Part shown: piece after piece, positions 17,169-25,837 of the stretch
Position numbering within the stretch: the stretch's first letter is position 1
Layout: the number at the start of each line of letters is the position of its first letter
DNA from: Helicobacter pylori
Lineage (GTDB): Bacteria; Campylobacterota; Campylobacteria; Campylobacterales; Helicobacteraceae
DNA length: 64,000 nt
Assembly (NCBI RefSeq): GCF_016748675.1
Contig: NZ_CP051534.1
Span: 124,001 to 188,000 of the forward strand
Reading direction: 5' to 3'
The notes under the pieces: generated by a model
What the model saw: only the letters and a program-made list of their open reading frames with translations
What the model was told of the DNA's origin: nothing
Database searches by the model: none
Program-made: the position numbers and the translations under genes

Positions 17169-18409
17169 TAAAATAGTCCTAAAAACACGCTCAAAGCCGT
17201 CAAGCTCCCAAAGACAAACACAAAAATATCCACTTTGAAGTTTCTAAAACGCTTCAAACTAGAAACGCTATAAAACGCTATCATGGGCATCACAAACAGA
17301 ATGAGCGCGATAATGGGGCCGCCTAAATTTTCAATAAAATCCAAGATATTGGGGTTAATATAAGCCACCAGCGTGATAGTCAGCCATAAAAAAATCGTTA
17401 CGCTCACGCTCAAGGTTTTAGAAGCCTTTTTCAATTTTAAACTTTGAATGATAATGCCTTCTAAACCTTCCTTAGCCCCATAATAATGCCCAAAAAAAGA
17501 TGAAAAAATCGCTAAAAAAGCCACCACGGGCCCCGCATAGTTGATTAAGGGGTTATTTAAGGTGTTAGCAAAATAGCTTAAAATAGGGATATTTTGTTCC
17601 CTTGCTTTCACAAAATCATCAGCATTCAAACACATGACGCACGAAAACACAAAAAACATCACAAACCCTAAAAGCATCAGCGATGTCCCTAATTCAATTT
17701 GATTGAGTTTATATTCTTTGAAAGTGCCGTATTCTTTTCCCACATTTTGAGTGAAGGTTGAAATAATGGGGCTATGATTGAATGAGAACACAAGCACCGG
17801 TAAGGTTAGCCAAATCGCTAACACAAATTCTTTAAAACTCGGCACCACAAAAAGATTAGCGCCTTGCCAATAAGGGATAAGATACAAAGAAAAAAGCAAT
17901 AAAATCAAGCATAAAGGATACACTAAAGCGTTACAAATGCGCGTCACAATCGTAGCGTTAAAAACCATCACCAACATCATTAAAGAAACTAACGCTACAG
18001 CCAGTAAGCCCCGATGAAAAGGCGCTAAATGCAACTGATTGGTGAAAAAGTGATCAAACACGTTAGTGATACCCACCCCATAAGCCAAGCAAATAGGATA
18101 AATCGCCAAGAAATAAAGCAAAGTGATAAGAAAACCCCATTGAGCGCCAAAATGAGAGCGAACGACCATGGTAATGTCTTCTTTATCTTTAGATCCTATG
18201 AAATAAGCTAAAGCCCTATGCCCCAGATAAGTTAAAGGGAAGATGATCGCGCTCATCACCACAATAGCCCATACCCCATGCCCACCGGCTCTAATAGGCA
18301 AAAATAAAATCCCAGCCCCCACCGCCGTGCCAAATAAGGACACCATCCAACGCAAATCAAACGCGTTGAGTTTTTTAGGATCTCTTATGACCGCTTTTTC
18401 TTGTGCCAT
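17168..18409 (-). CDS. sdaC: Serine transporter, HAAAP family
   Basis: 413 residues with about eleven hydrophobic segments. Inner-membrane proton-coupled serine uptake of the SdaC/TdcC type, supported by GTAVGAGILFLPIRAGGHG in the first transmembrane segment. It is first in the operon and its TAA overlaps the sdaA ATG, so transport and catabolism are co-produced. ATG start at 18409. Confidence 0.93.
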   Translation of the reverse strand: MAQEKAVIRDPKKLNAFDLRWMVSLFGTAVGAGILFLPIRAGGHGVWAIVVMSAIIFPLTYLGHRALAYFIGSKDKEDITMVVRSHFGAQWGFLITLLYFLAIYPICLAYGVGITNVFDHFFTNQLHLAPFHRGLLAVALVSLMMLVMVFNATIVTRICNALVYPLCLILLLFSLYLIPYWQGANLFVVPSFKEFVLAIWLTLPVLVFSFNHSPIISTFTQNVGKEYGTFKEYKLNQIELGTSLMLLGFVMFFVFSCVMCLNADDFVKAREQNIPILSYFANTLNNPLINYAGPVVAFLAIFSSFFGHYYGAKEGLEGIIIQSLKLKKASKTLSVSVTIFLWLTITLVAYINPNILDFIENLGGPIIALILFVMPMIAFYSVSSLKRFRNFKVDIFVFVFGSLTALSVFLGLF

Positions 18410-18447
18410 GCTATTAAACCGCCCTTTTATCGTGTTAAAGAGTTTTC

Positions 18448-18453
18448 ATTGTA
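18448..18453 (-). promoter_or_regulatory. Extended -10 promoter for sdaC-sdaA
   Basis: Minus-strand TGCTACAAT, about 40 bases before the sdaC ATG. Confidence 0.55.
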
Positions 18454-18548
18454 GCATAAAGCTTTTTATGATTGGGGTTTTTTGAGATTGAGGGGTGGTT
18501 TTGGGCGTGCATTTATTTTCTAAAATCCACGATTTAACCCGCACAAGC

Positions 18549-18554
18549 TATAAT
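18549..18554 (+). promoter_or_regulatory. -10 box for aroG
   Basis: TATAAT 35 bases upstream of the ATG at 18590; start predicted near 18561. Confidence 0.6.
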
Positions 18555-18589
18555 AACGCTTAAAAAAAGATTAATAAAGGATTATAGAA

Positions 18590-19939
18590 ATGTCAAACAC
18601 AACCTGGTCGCCCACTTCATGGCATTCTTTTAAGATAGAGCAACACCCCACTTACAAAGATAAGCAAGAATTAGAAAGGGTCAAAAAAGAATTGCGCTCC
18701 TACCCTCCCTTAGTGTTTGCTGGCGAAGCGAGGAACTTGCAAGAGCGATTAGCCCAAGCCATTGACAATAAGGCGTTTTTGTTGCAAGGGGGCGATTGCG
18801 CGGAGTCGTTTTCCCAATTTAGCGCTAATCGGATTAGGGACATGTTTAAAGTGATGATGCAAATGGCGATTGTCTTAACTTTTGCTGGCTCTATACCGAT
18901 CGTGAAAGTGGGGCGCATTGCCGGGCAATTTGCCAAGCCTCGCTCCAATGCGACTGAAATGCTGGATAATGAAGAAGTGTTGAGTTACAGAGGGGATATT
19001 ATCAATGGGATTTCCAAAAAAGAAAGAGAGCCAAAGCCTGAAAGAATGCTTAAAGCCTACCATCAAAGCGTAGCGACTTTAAACCTTATCAGAGCTTTTG
19101 CCCAAGGCGGGTTAGCGAATTTAGAGCAAGTGCATCGTTTCAATTTGGATTTTGTCAAAAACAACGACTTTGGGCAAAAATACCAGCAAATCGCTGACCG
19201 GATCACGCAAGCTTTAGGGTTCATGCAAGCATGCGGGGTGGAGATAGAAAAAACGCCTATCCTTAGGGAAGTGGAATTTTACACCAGCCACGAAGCGTTA
19301 CTGCTCCATTATGAAGAGCCTTTGGTGCGTAAGGATAGTTTGACTAACCAGTTTTATGACTGCTCCGCGCACATGCTGTGGATTGGCGAAAGGACAAGAG
19401 ATCCTAAGGGCGCGCATGTGGAGTTTTTAAGGGGGGTTTGTAACCCTATTGGCGTGAAAATTGGGCCTAATGCGAGTATAAGCGAAGTGTTAGAATTGTG
19501 CGATGTTTTAAACCCGCACAACATTAAGGGGCGTTTGAATTTGATCGTGCGCATGGGTTCTAAGATGATTAAAGAGCGTTTGCCTAAACTTTTACAAGGG
19601 GTGTTGAAAGAAAAACGCCATATTTTATGGAGCATTGATCCCATGCATGGCAACACGGTTAAAACCAGTTTGGGGGTTAAAACAAGGGCTTTTGATAGCG
19701 TGTTAGATGAAGTGAAAAGCTTTTTTGAAATCCATAGGGCTGAAGGGAGTTTGGCTTCAGGGGTTCATTTGGAAATGACAGGAGAAAATGTTACAGAATG
19801 TATCGGTGGCTCGCAAGCGATCACCGAAGAGGGTTTGAGCTGCCATTACTATACGCAATGCGATCCAAGACTAAACGCCACTCAAGCCCTAGAGCTCGCT
19901 TTTTTAATTGCTGACATGCTTAAAAAACAACGATCTTGA
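18590..19939 (+). CDS. aroG: DAHP synthase, class II
   Basis: 449 residues, class II (plant-like) 3-deoxy-D-arabino-heptulosonate-7-phosphate synthase, the first step of the shikimate pathway from PEP and erythrose-4-phosphate. Family motifs seen: [50 protein letters not shown] and [21 protein letters not shown] precedes the ATG. The aroK gene later in this window acts in the same pathway. Confidence 0.95.
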   Translation: MSNTTWSPTSWHSFKIEQHPTYKDKQELERVKKELRSYPPLVFAGEARNLQERLAQAIDNKAFLLQGGDCAESFSQFSANRIRDMFKVMMQMAIVLTFAGSIPIVKVGRIAGQFAKPRSNATEMLDNEEVLSYRGDIINGISKKEREPKPERMLKAYHQSVATLNLIRAFAQGGLANLEQVHRFNLDFVKNNDFGQKYQQIADRITQALGFMQACGVEIEKTPILREVEFYTSHEALLLHYEEPLVRKDSLTNQFYDCSAHMLWIGERTRDPKGAHVEFLRGVCNPIGVKIGPNASISEVLELCDVLNPHNIKGRLNLIVRMGSKMIKERLPKLLQGVLKEKRHILWSIDPMHGNTVKTSLGVKTRAFDSVLDEVKSFFEIHRAEGSLASGVHLEMTGENVTECIGGSQAITEEGLSCHYYTQCDPRLNATQALELAFLIADMLKKQRS

Positions 19940-19952
19940 TTGAAATCAAGAT
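19933..19952 (+). terminator. Perfect inverted repeat at the aroG stop
   Basis: ATCTTGATT and AATCAAGAT separated by GA; the TGA stop falls inside. No T run follows, so it may be an mRNA 3' stabiliser rather than an intrinsic terminator. Confidence 0.45.
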
Positions 19953-19968
19953 AATAAGAGGCTTTAGT

Positions 19969-20070
19969 CAAGCGATCGTTTCTTGTAATGCGTTCGATAG
20001 GGGGATTTAGTTGGGGGTTGTAGGGGGGAGTTATTTCAAAATACCCCAGTTATCCCCTTAAGAGAATGAG
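19969..20070. repeat. Dispersed repeat R2, copy 2
   Basis: Core with CAAGCGAT, TTGTAATGCGTTC, GGGGGG..TTATTTCAAAATACCCC and TATCCCCTTA in the same order as the other copies. Confidence 0.7.
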
Positions 20071-20186
20071 TTTTGTGTAAAATAAAGTTTTAAAAATTAA
20101 AGGATAATAAGGTTAAATAAGGTTTTGAGTGCTGACATTTGATGAAAACAGAGCCAAATATTAATCTATCTTTAACTCTTTTTCTT

Positions 20187-20192
20187 TATAAT
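20187..20192 (+). promoter_or_regulatory. -10 box for the 44-aa lipoprotein
   Basis: TATAAT 36 bases before the ATG at 20228; start predicted near 20199. Confidence 0.55.
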
Positions 20193-20227
20193 TATCGTAA
20201 GCATTTTAATATTCAAAGGAGCTTGAA

Positions 20228-20362
20228 ATGAGAATTTCTTTTTTAGCTATAATTTTAGCGTTATTGTTTGTGGCTTGCCACGAAACTAAAAAACAAATCT
20301 TACAAAACGAAGCCGATAGCACCCCTTCAGAAAAAACCATTTGGCAACCTGAACAAAAATAA
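20228..20362 (+). CDS. Small lipoprotein, 44 aa (HP0135 position)
   Basis: ATG with AAAGGAG upstream and its own TATAAT. A hydrophobic signal (FLAIILALLFVAC) with the lipobox FVAC puts the lipidated cysteine at residue 17. The mature part is 28 residues, hydrophilic (HETKKQILQNEADSTPSEK). Function unknown. It stands alone between two R2 repeats. Confidence 0.75.
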   Translation: MRISFLAIILALLFVACHETKKQILQNEADSTPSEKTIWQPEQK

Positions 20363-20399
20363 AAAATTGTAAAAATTCCCAAAGGTATTTTTTAAAATA

Positions 20400-20496
20400 A
20401 CACAATCAAAAAGCTAGCGAGTGGCGGTTTCTTGTAGCGCGATCTTAGGGCTATTAAGGGGGAATGATTTCAAAACACCCCCTATCCCTTATGAGT
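20400..20496. repeat. Dispersed repeat R2, copy 3
   Basis: CACAATCAAAAAGCTAGCGA, then TTGTAGCGCGATCTTAGGG, then AGGGGGAATGATTTCAAAACA and CCCCCTATCCCTTATGAG. The AGGGGG/CCCCCT arms form a 6-bp GC stem at 20457-20483, the cleanest hairpin of the family. Confidence 0.75.
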
Positions 20497-20600
20497 TTTA
20501 TTATAAAACTAAAACGAAGTTTAAAAACAAGTTTTTATAAAATAAGAGAATGGCCAAAAAGCCTAAAATTAAAAAATCTCAAATTAAAATGGGCGAAAGT

Positions 20601-20626
20601 TAGAGAGTTAAACTACAAACTCTCTA
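20601..20626 (-). terminator. Hairpin at the 3' end of bcp
   Basis: Perfect 9-bp stem TAGAGAGTT/AACTCTCTA with an 8-base loop, overlapping the last codons and stop of bcp. There is only a short T-rich run after it, so strength is uncertain. Confidence 0.45.
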
Positions 20627-21071
20627 AAACCTTTTGAGCATGGCCTTTCGCTTTGACATTGTAGAAGCATTTTTCTAAAACGCCTTGCGTGTTGATGATG
20701 AAAGTGGAGCGGATAATCCCCAAATGCTCCTTCCCATAAAGCATGCGTTTGCCATAAGCTTTGTAAAGATTGGCTACTTTTTTATCTTCATCGCAGAGCA
20801 AGATCACATTCAAAGAGCATTGGCTGATAAATTTTTGATGCGATTGAGCGTTATCAGGGCTTACGCCTACGACAACAGCGTTTTTCTTTTCAAATTCACT
20901 AAACAGAGCGCTAAAGTCTTTGGCTTCTAGAGTGCATCCGGGGGTGTTGTCTTTAGGGTAGAAATACAGCACCACTTTTTTATGGAGCAAATCTTTTAAA
21001 GAAATTTCTACGCCATCGCTGTTTTTCAACCTGAAATCAGGGGCTAATTGCCCTACTTCTAATTTTTCCAT
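20613..21071 (-). CDS. bcp: Peroxiredoxin, BCP/PrxQ type
   Basis: 152 residues. Thioredoxin-fold peroxidase that reduces H2O2 and organic peroxides. Peroxidatic Cys46 is in DNTPGCTLEAKDF. The position five residues on, where PrxQ proteins often have the resolving cysteine, is Asp/Lys here, so it is 1-Cys-like unless Cys90 or Cys96 (QCSLNVILLC) resolves. Lies nine bases after lutC on the same strand, so it is probably co-transcribed with the lactate operon. ATG with AAAGGAT upstream. Confidence 0.94.
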   Translation of the reverse strand: MEKLEVGQLAPDFRLKNSDGVEISLKDLLHKKVVLYFYPKDNTPGCTLEAKDFSALFSEFEKKNAVVVGVSPDNAQSHQKFISQCSLNVILLCDEDKKVANLYKAYGKRMLYGKEHLGIIRSTFIINTQGVLEKCFYNVKAKGHAQKVLESL

Positions 21072-21080
21072 TCTTATCCT

Positions 21081-21716
21081 TTAATAGAGAATGATAGCGA
21101 CTTTTTGAGGCCCATGCACCCCAAAAACGGTTTTTAATTCAATATCGGCTGTCCGGCTAGGCCCGCCAATAAGGAGCATGTTTGTGGGTAATGCACCATT
21201 TTGGCCTTGATTTTTTAAAGCTTGCACGCCTTCGCTTAAATTGCGCACAATGGATTCTTTTTTCAATAAAATGATGCAATTAAGGGTGATGAGCGAAAGC
21301 AATCGTGGGCTTGCATGCGAAGAAACCGCCCCAATCATGCCCAAGCTTGAAATCCCACAAACCCCATGCAATAAAGCCGTATCAATCTCAAACAATTCTT
21401 CACGCATCGCTTCAATTTCTTTATCATAGGGCTGTAAAGTAAAATCCTTAAACGCTTCAAAATTCAAATTCAAATCTGTAGAGTGTAAGACTTTTTTGCT
21501 TTGAAAATTTTCTAAAGCCTTTAAAATGGCTTGCTCTAAATTCTCTTTAGCGCTTTCAATGACTTCAGCTTTATTCAACACCTGGAAATGCTTGTATTCT
21601 TCCACCAAGTCTTCAAACTCCACTTTAATGATATTTCTGTAAATAGGGTTTGCTCCCTGAATAGCGTGCTTGGCTCTGGCTTCTTTAATGCGCTTTAAAA
21701 TAAGCTCTTTACTCAT
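21081..21716 (-). CDS. lutC: Lactate utilization protein C (LutC/YkgG family)
   Basis: 211 residues, third subunit of the L-lactate oxidising LutABC complex. The LUD domain shows LHGVCGISSLGMIGAVSS, GGPSRTADIELKTVFGVHGP and a short hydrophobic end. The start overlaps the 3' end of lutB by 8 bases, consistent with coupled translation. Confidence 0.9.
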   Translation of the reverse strand: MSKELILKRIKEARAKHAIQGANPIYRNIIKVEFEDLVEEYKHFQVLNKAEVIESAKENLEQAILKALENFQSKKVLHSTDLNLNFEAFKDFTLQPYDKEIEAMREELFEIDTALLHGVCGISSLGMIGAVSSHASPRLLSLITLNCIILLKKESIVRNLSEGVQALKNQGQNGALPTNMLLIGGPSRTADIELKTVFGVHGPQKVAIILY

Positions 21717-23154
21717 AAATCACCCCTTCTAAGTGTTGGACTTTGGCATGCAAGCTCGTGTCCATATTGGGTAAGGTCCTAACACTCGCCCACTCTTTGA
21801 CTAAAGGCAGTATGGGGGCTAAAAGCTTGCCTAAAGGCGAGAAAAATTGAGCCATTTTCAATTGGAAACGCCACTTAGCCCCATCGCTTGCCATTTTGGC
21901 AAACATTTTCATAGAGAATTTTTCCATCCCGCTGTGTTGGGTGCTTTTAGCCCCCCTAACTACACCCCTACCCTCGCCCACTTTATCGGATCGTAAATCT
22001 CTAATGAGTTCGGCTAAAGGGATTTCTACGGGGCATACTTCAGTGCAACGCCCACAAAGACTGCATAAATTAGGGATATGTCCGTAATTATTAAGCCCAA
22101 AGAGTTGGGGGGATACCACCACGCCTATAGGGCCAGGATAAGTAGAAAGATAGGCATGCCCACCGATTTTATCATACACAGGGCAGTGGTTCAAACAAGT
22201 CCCGCAACGAATACATGAAAGAGCGCGGTAATACTTTTCATCAGCCAAAATATTAGAGCGGTTGTTGTCTAATAAAATGATGTGGGCTTCTTTAGGGCCG
22301 TCTAAATCATCGTTTTTTCTGGGGCCTGTGATAATGTTTTGATAGCAAGTGATAGGCACGCCCACAGCGCTTGGAGCGAGCAGATTGTTTAAAATCGCTG
22401 CATCATCAAAGCTTTCTACTAATTTTTCAATCCCACAAATAGCGACATGCACATCGCATGCGGTGGTGCTCATTCTGCCATTGCCTTCATTTTCCACTAA
22501 CCAGATCGCTCCCTCATTAGCGATAGCGAAATTCACCCCACTAATCCCCATTTTAAAGCTTTCAAATTCTTTGCGCATGTGTTTTCTGGCGATCGCATTG
22601 AGCTTCTCAGGCTCTTCTTCATAAGCGGCGTTGAGTTTTTCTTCAAAAATCTTACCGATTTGCTTGCGGTTTTTATGGATAGCTGGCACGACGATATGCA
22701 CAGGGTGTTCATTAATGAGCTGGATAATCAATTCGCCCAAATCCGTTTCTTGCGCTTGAATGCCCTTTTCTTTGAGGTAGTGGTTCAAGCCAATTTCTTC
22801 GCTCGCCATGGATTTTTGCTTTAAAATGCGCTTGATATTTTTTTCTTTAGCGAGGTTGTAAATGATTTCATTAGCTTCATCGCCGTCTTTAGCGTAATGG
22901 ATTTTAAAGCCGTTTTGAGTGGCGTTTTTTTCAAACAATTCCAAATACTCATCAAGCCTGGATAAAATTTTAAGCTTGACTTCTTTGCCTAATTCCCTTA
23001 AATTTTCCCACTCGCTGTAACGATTTTTAATCAAATTCTTACGATTAGCCCTTAAGGTATCCATTGCAGAACGCAAATTTTCCCTTAATTGCATATCGCC
23101 TAATTGGTCGGTGATGATTTCTTCGTATTCTTGGTCGCTATGATATTTTTCCAT
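21709..23154 (-). CDS. lutB: Lactate utilization iron-sulfur protein B
   Basis: 481 residues. An N-terminal LUD domain is followed by two ferredoxin-type [4Fe-4S] motifs, CIRCGTCLNHCPVY and CSLCGRCTEVCPVE. It carries electrons from lactate oxidation towards the quinone pool together with LutA and LutC. ATG start. The gap to lutA is 28 bases. Confidence 0.94.
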   Translation of the reverse strand: MEKYHSDQEYEEIITDQLGDMQLRENLRSAMDTLRANRKNLIKNRYSEWENLRELGKEVKLKILSRLDEYLELFEKNATQNGFKIHYAKDGDEANEIIYNLAKEKNIKRILKQKSMASEEIGLNHYLKEKGIQAQETDLGELIIQLINEHPVHIVVPAIHKNRKQIGKIFEEKLNAAYEEEPEKLNAIARKHMRKEFESFKMGISGVNFAIANEGAIWLVENEGNGRMSTTACDVHVAICGIEKLVESFDDAAILNNLLAPSAVGVPITCYQNIITGPRKNDDLDGPKEAHIILLDNNRSNILADEKYYRALSCIRCGTCLNHCPVYDKIGGHAYLSTYPGPIGVVVSPQLFGLNNYGHIPNLCSLCGRCTEVCPVEIPLAELIRDLRSDKVGEGRGVVRGAKSTQHSGMEKFSMKMFAKMASDGAKWRFQLKMAQFFSPLGKLLAPILPLVKEWASVRTLPNMDTSLHAKVQHLEGVIYE

Positions 23155-23182
23155 GATTATTCCTTAAAATAATTCTTTAATG

Positions 23183-23911
23183 TTAAAGCCCAAGCCTTGA
23201 GGCTAAAAAGTCATAAAAATGCATGGGTTTTGTTAGAGAACCCATTTTTTGCATAGCGGTGCTGATATTCATCAAACACCCAGCATCCGCTGAAACAATC
23301 ACATCCACCTGACGGCTTTCTATGTCTTTAATCTTTTCTTTGACCATAACGGCTGAAATTTCAGGCTCTTTGACCGAAAAAGTCCCCCCAAACCCGCAGC
23401 ATTCTTCTTCTTTTTCCAATTCAATGAGTTCCACATTTTTAAGCTGTCTGATGAGGTTTTTCGCCGAGTCAATCACTTTAGCCACCCTTAAGGCGTGGCA
23501 ATTAGAATGCCATGTGATTTTAAGGGGTTCGCCCTTATCTTCATACTTGACTTGCAATTTTTTATCCAAAAATTCGCTCAATTCATACACCCTAGAGCAA
23601 AAATCTTTGACCATGTTAAATTCCGCATGCCCTTCAAACAATTCCAAATAATCATGCCGCATCATCCCTGTGCATGAACCGCTGGGCAAGATAATAGGGT
23701 AGTCGTTATTGGAATAAAGCTTGATATTGTATAAAACGACTTTTTTTGTTTCTTCATAGTATCCTGAGTTGTAGCTTGGCTGGCCGCAACATGTCTGGTC
23801 TTTTTTAAAAACCACTTCCAAATTTTCCTTGCGGAGTAATTTGATAGCGTTAAGCGATGCGTTGCTATAAATGGCTGCTCCTAGACAAGTAGCAAAGAAA
23901 TTGACTTTCAA
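23183..23911 (-). CDS. lutA: Lactate utilization protein A (two CCG domains)
   Basis: 242 residues from a TTG at 23911, chosen because AAGGAG lies six bases upstream and the family begins KVNFFATCLGAAIYSNAS. The frame is open to 24010, but that extension is a hydrophobic run not expected in LutA and carries no good ribosome site. Two cysteine-rich CCG motifs (CCGQPSYN and CCGFGGTF) bind a non-cubane cluster. First gene of the lutA-lutB-lutC(-bcp) operon. Confidence 0.93.
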   Translation of the reverse strand: MKVNFFATCLGAAIYSNASLNAIKLLRKENLEVVFKKDQTCCGQPSYNSGYYEETKKVVLYNIKLYSNNDYPIILPSGSCTGMMRHDYLELFEGHAEFNMVKDFCSRVYELSEFLDKKLQVKYEDKGEPLKITWHSNCHALRVAKVIDSAKNLIRQLKNVELIELEKEEECCGFGGTFSVKEPEISAVMVKEKIKDIESRQVDVIVSADAGCLMNISTAMQKMGSLTKPMHFYDFLASRLGL

Positions 23912-23953
23912 AGAAGGCTCCTTAAAATTCCAAATTAAGAGTTTCAAACACAA

Positions 23954-23960
23954 TATAATA
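23954..23960. promoter_or_regulatory. Palindromic -10-like box between lutA and lctP
   Basis: TATAATA on the plus strand, which reads TATTATA on the minus strand. It lies 40-50 bases before the lutA TTG, a good distance, and about 170 before lctP. A shared divergent control region is plausible. Confidence 0.35.
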
Positions 23961-24131
23961 CTCAAAATTAGTAAGATTGTAACCACAAGTTGATAAACCC
24001 ACTCGCTCAAACATTGTTACTAAAATAAACCACAAACCCATTAAATTTGACTTAATATTAAATGCTACTTAAAATTAGTTTTTTCTTTTAAGTAAGATAA
24101 AAAAATACTTTTAATTATTCAAGGAAAATTT

Positions 24132-25781
24132 ATGGAATTTTATCAAGTCTATGATCCATTAGGCCATATTTGGCTGAGCGCTTTAGTCGCACTTTCGCCT
24201 ATTGCGCTCTTTTTTATTTCTCTTATTGTCTTTAAACTTAAAGGGTATAGCGCGGGGTTTTTAAGCTTATTGCTTTCAATCCTTATTGCGTTATTTGTGT
24301 ATAAAATGCCCGCTCAAATGGTGAGCGCGAGTTTTTTCTATGGCTTTCTTTATGGCTTATGGCCGATCGCTTGGATTGTGATCGCTGCGATTTTTCTTTA
24401 CAACCTTTCAGTGAAATCCGGGTATTTTGAAATTTTAAAAGAAAGCATTTTAACCCTAACGCCGGATCACCGGATTTTAGTGATTTTGATTGGCTTTTGT
24501 TTTGGCTCGTTCTTAGAAGGAGCGATTGGCTTTGGAGGCCCGGTAGCGATCACAGCGGCGATTTTAGTCGGCCTTGGGCTAAACCCCTTATACGCTGCCG
24601 GGTTGTGCCTGATCGCTAACACCGCTCCTGTAGCTTTTGGCGCGGTGGGTATTCCTATTACGGCAATGGCTAGCGTGGTGGGTATCCCTGAGTTAGAGAT
24701 TTCTCAAATGGTGGGCAGAGTGTTACCCATTTTTTCCATTGGTATTCCTTTTTTCATCGTGTTTTTAATGGATGGTTTGAGAGGGATTAGAGAGACTTTT
24801 CCTGCAGTGGCTGTTACCGGGTTTAGTTTCGCTATCGCGCAATTTTTAAGCTCTAATTATCTAGGGCCGCAGCTTCCGGATATTATTTCAGCTTTAGTGT
24901 CATTGATTTCTACCACTTTGTTTTTAAAATTCTGGCAGCCCAAGCACATTTTCACCAGCAATGGCAAAGAGTCCACAATCAGCACAGAAAAACACCATAT
25001 TTGTAAGGTGGTTGTGGCGTGGATGCCTTTTGTGTTGCTCACGATTACGATCATCATATGGACGCAACCCTGGTTTAAAGCGCTCTTTAAAGAAGGTGGG
25101 GCGTTGGCGTTTTCTAGCTTTGCGTTTGAATTTAATTCTATCAGTCAAAAGATTTTTAAAACCGTTCCCATTGTTACTGAAGCGACCAATTTTCCTGTGG
25201 TGTTCAAACTCCCTTTGATTTTAACGACAGGCACTTCCATTTTTTTAGCCGCTCTTTTAAGCGTGTTTTTGTTGCGCGTGAAAATCAGCGATGCGATAGG
25301 GGTGTTTGGGGCTACTTTAAAAGAAATGCGTTTGCCGATTTTAACCATTGGCGTGGTTTTAGCGTTCGCGTATGTGGCTAATTATAGCGGCATGAGCGCT
25401 ACGCTCGCTTTAGCGTTAGCGGATACTGGGCATGTTTTCACTTTCTTTTCGCCTGTTGTAGGCTGGCTTGGGGTGTTTTTAACCGGAAGCGATACAAGTT
25501 CTAATCTTTTATTTGGCTCTTTGCAAATGCTCATCGCTACACAGCTTGGCTTGCCTGAAGTGCTTTTCTTAGCGGCCAACACTTCAGGGGGCGTTGTGGG
25601 TAAAATGATAAGCCCTCAAAGTATCGCTATCGCTTGCGCGGCGGTGGGGTTAGTGGGGAAAGAGAGCGAATTGTTCAGATTTACAGTAAAATACTCTATC
25701 GCTTTGGCAATCATTATGGGGATTGTCTTCACTCTTATTGCTTATGTCTTCCCCTTTATTATCCCCATCATTCCTAAATAA
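24132..25781 (+). CDS. lctP: L-lactate permease 1
   Basis: 549 residues, LctP family inner-membrane lactate carrier with about thirteen hydrophobic segments. The conserved EGAIGFGGPVAITAAILVGLG and LTGSDTSSNLLFGSLQ signatures are present. AAGGA is upstream of the ATG. A close paralog follows 56 bases later. Divergent from lutABC, forming a lactate uptake and oxidation region. Confidence 0.94.
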   Translation: MEFYQVYDPLGHIWLSALVALSPIALFFISLIVFKLKGYSAGFLSLLLSILIALFVYKMPAQMVSASFFYGFLYGLWPIAWIVIAAIFLYNLSVKSGYFEILKESILTLTPDHRILVILIGFCFGSFLEGAIGFGGPVAITAAILVGLGLNPLYAAGLCLIANTAPVAFGAVGIPITAMASVVGIPELEISQMVGRVLPIFSIGIPFFIVFLMDGLRGIRETFPAVAVTGFSFAIAQFLSSNYLGPQLPDIISALVSLISTTLFLKFWQPKHIFTSNGKESTISTEKHHICKVVVAWMPFVLLTITIIIWTQPWFKALFKEGGALAFSSFAFEFNSISQKIFKTVPIVTEATNFPVVFKLPLILTTGTSIFLAALLSVFLLRVKISDAIGVFGATLKEMRLPILTIGVVLAFAYVANYSGMSATLALALADTGHVFTFFSPVVGWLGVFLTGSDTSSNLLFGSLQMLIATQLGLPEVLFLAANTSGGVVGKMISPQSIAIACAAVGLVGKESELFRFTVKYSIALAIIMGIVFTLIAYVFPFIIPIIPK

Positions 25782-25837
25782 GGGGGTTTTTAAAGAGAAC
25801 TAGCACTAAGAGAATATTTTTAAAAAGGGATTTTTTA

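Noticed and set aside
23912-24010. N-terminal extension of LutA with a membrane helix
   Set aside because: The family starts at KVNFFATC, and the TTG at 23911 has AAGGAG; the extension overlaps the promoter region.
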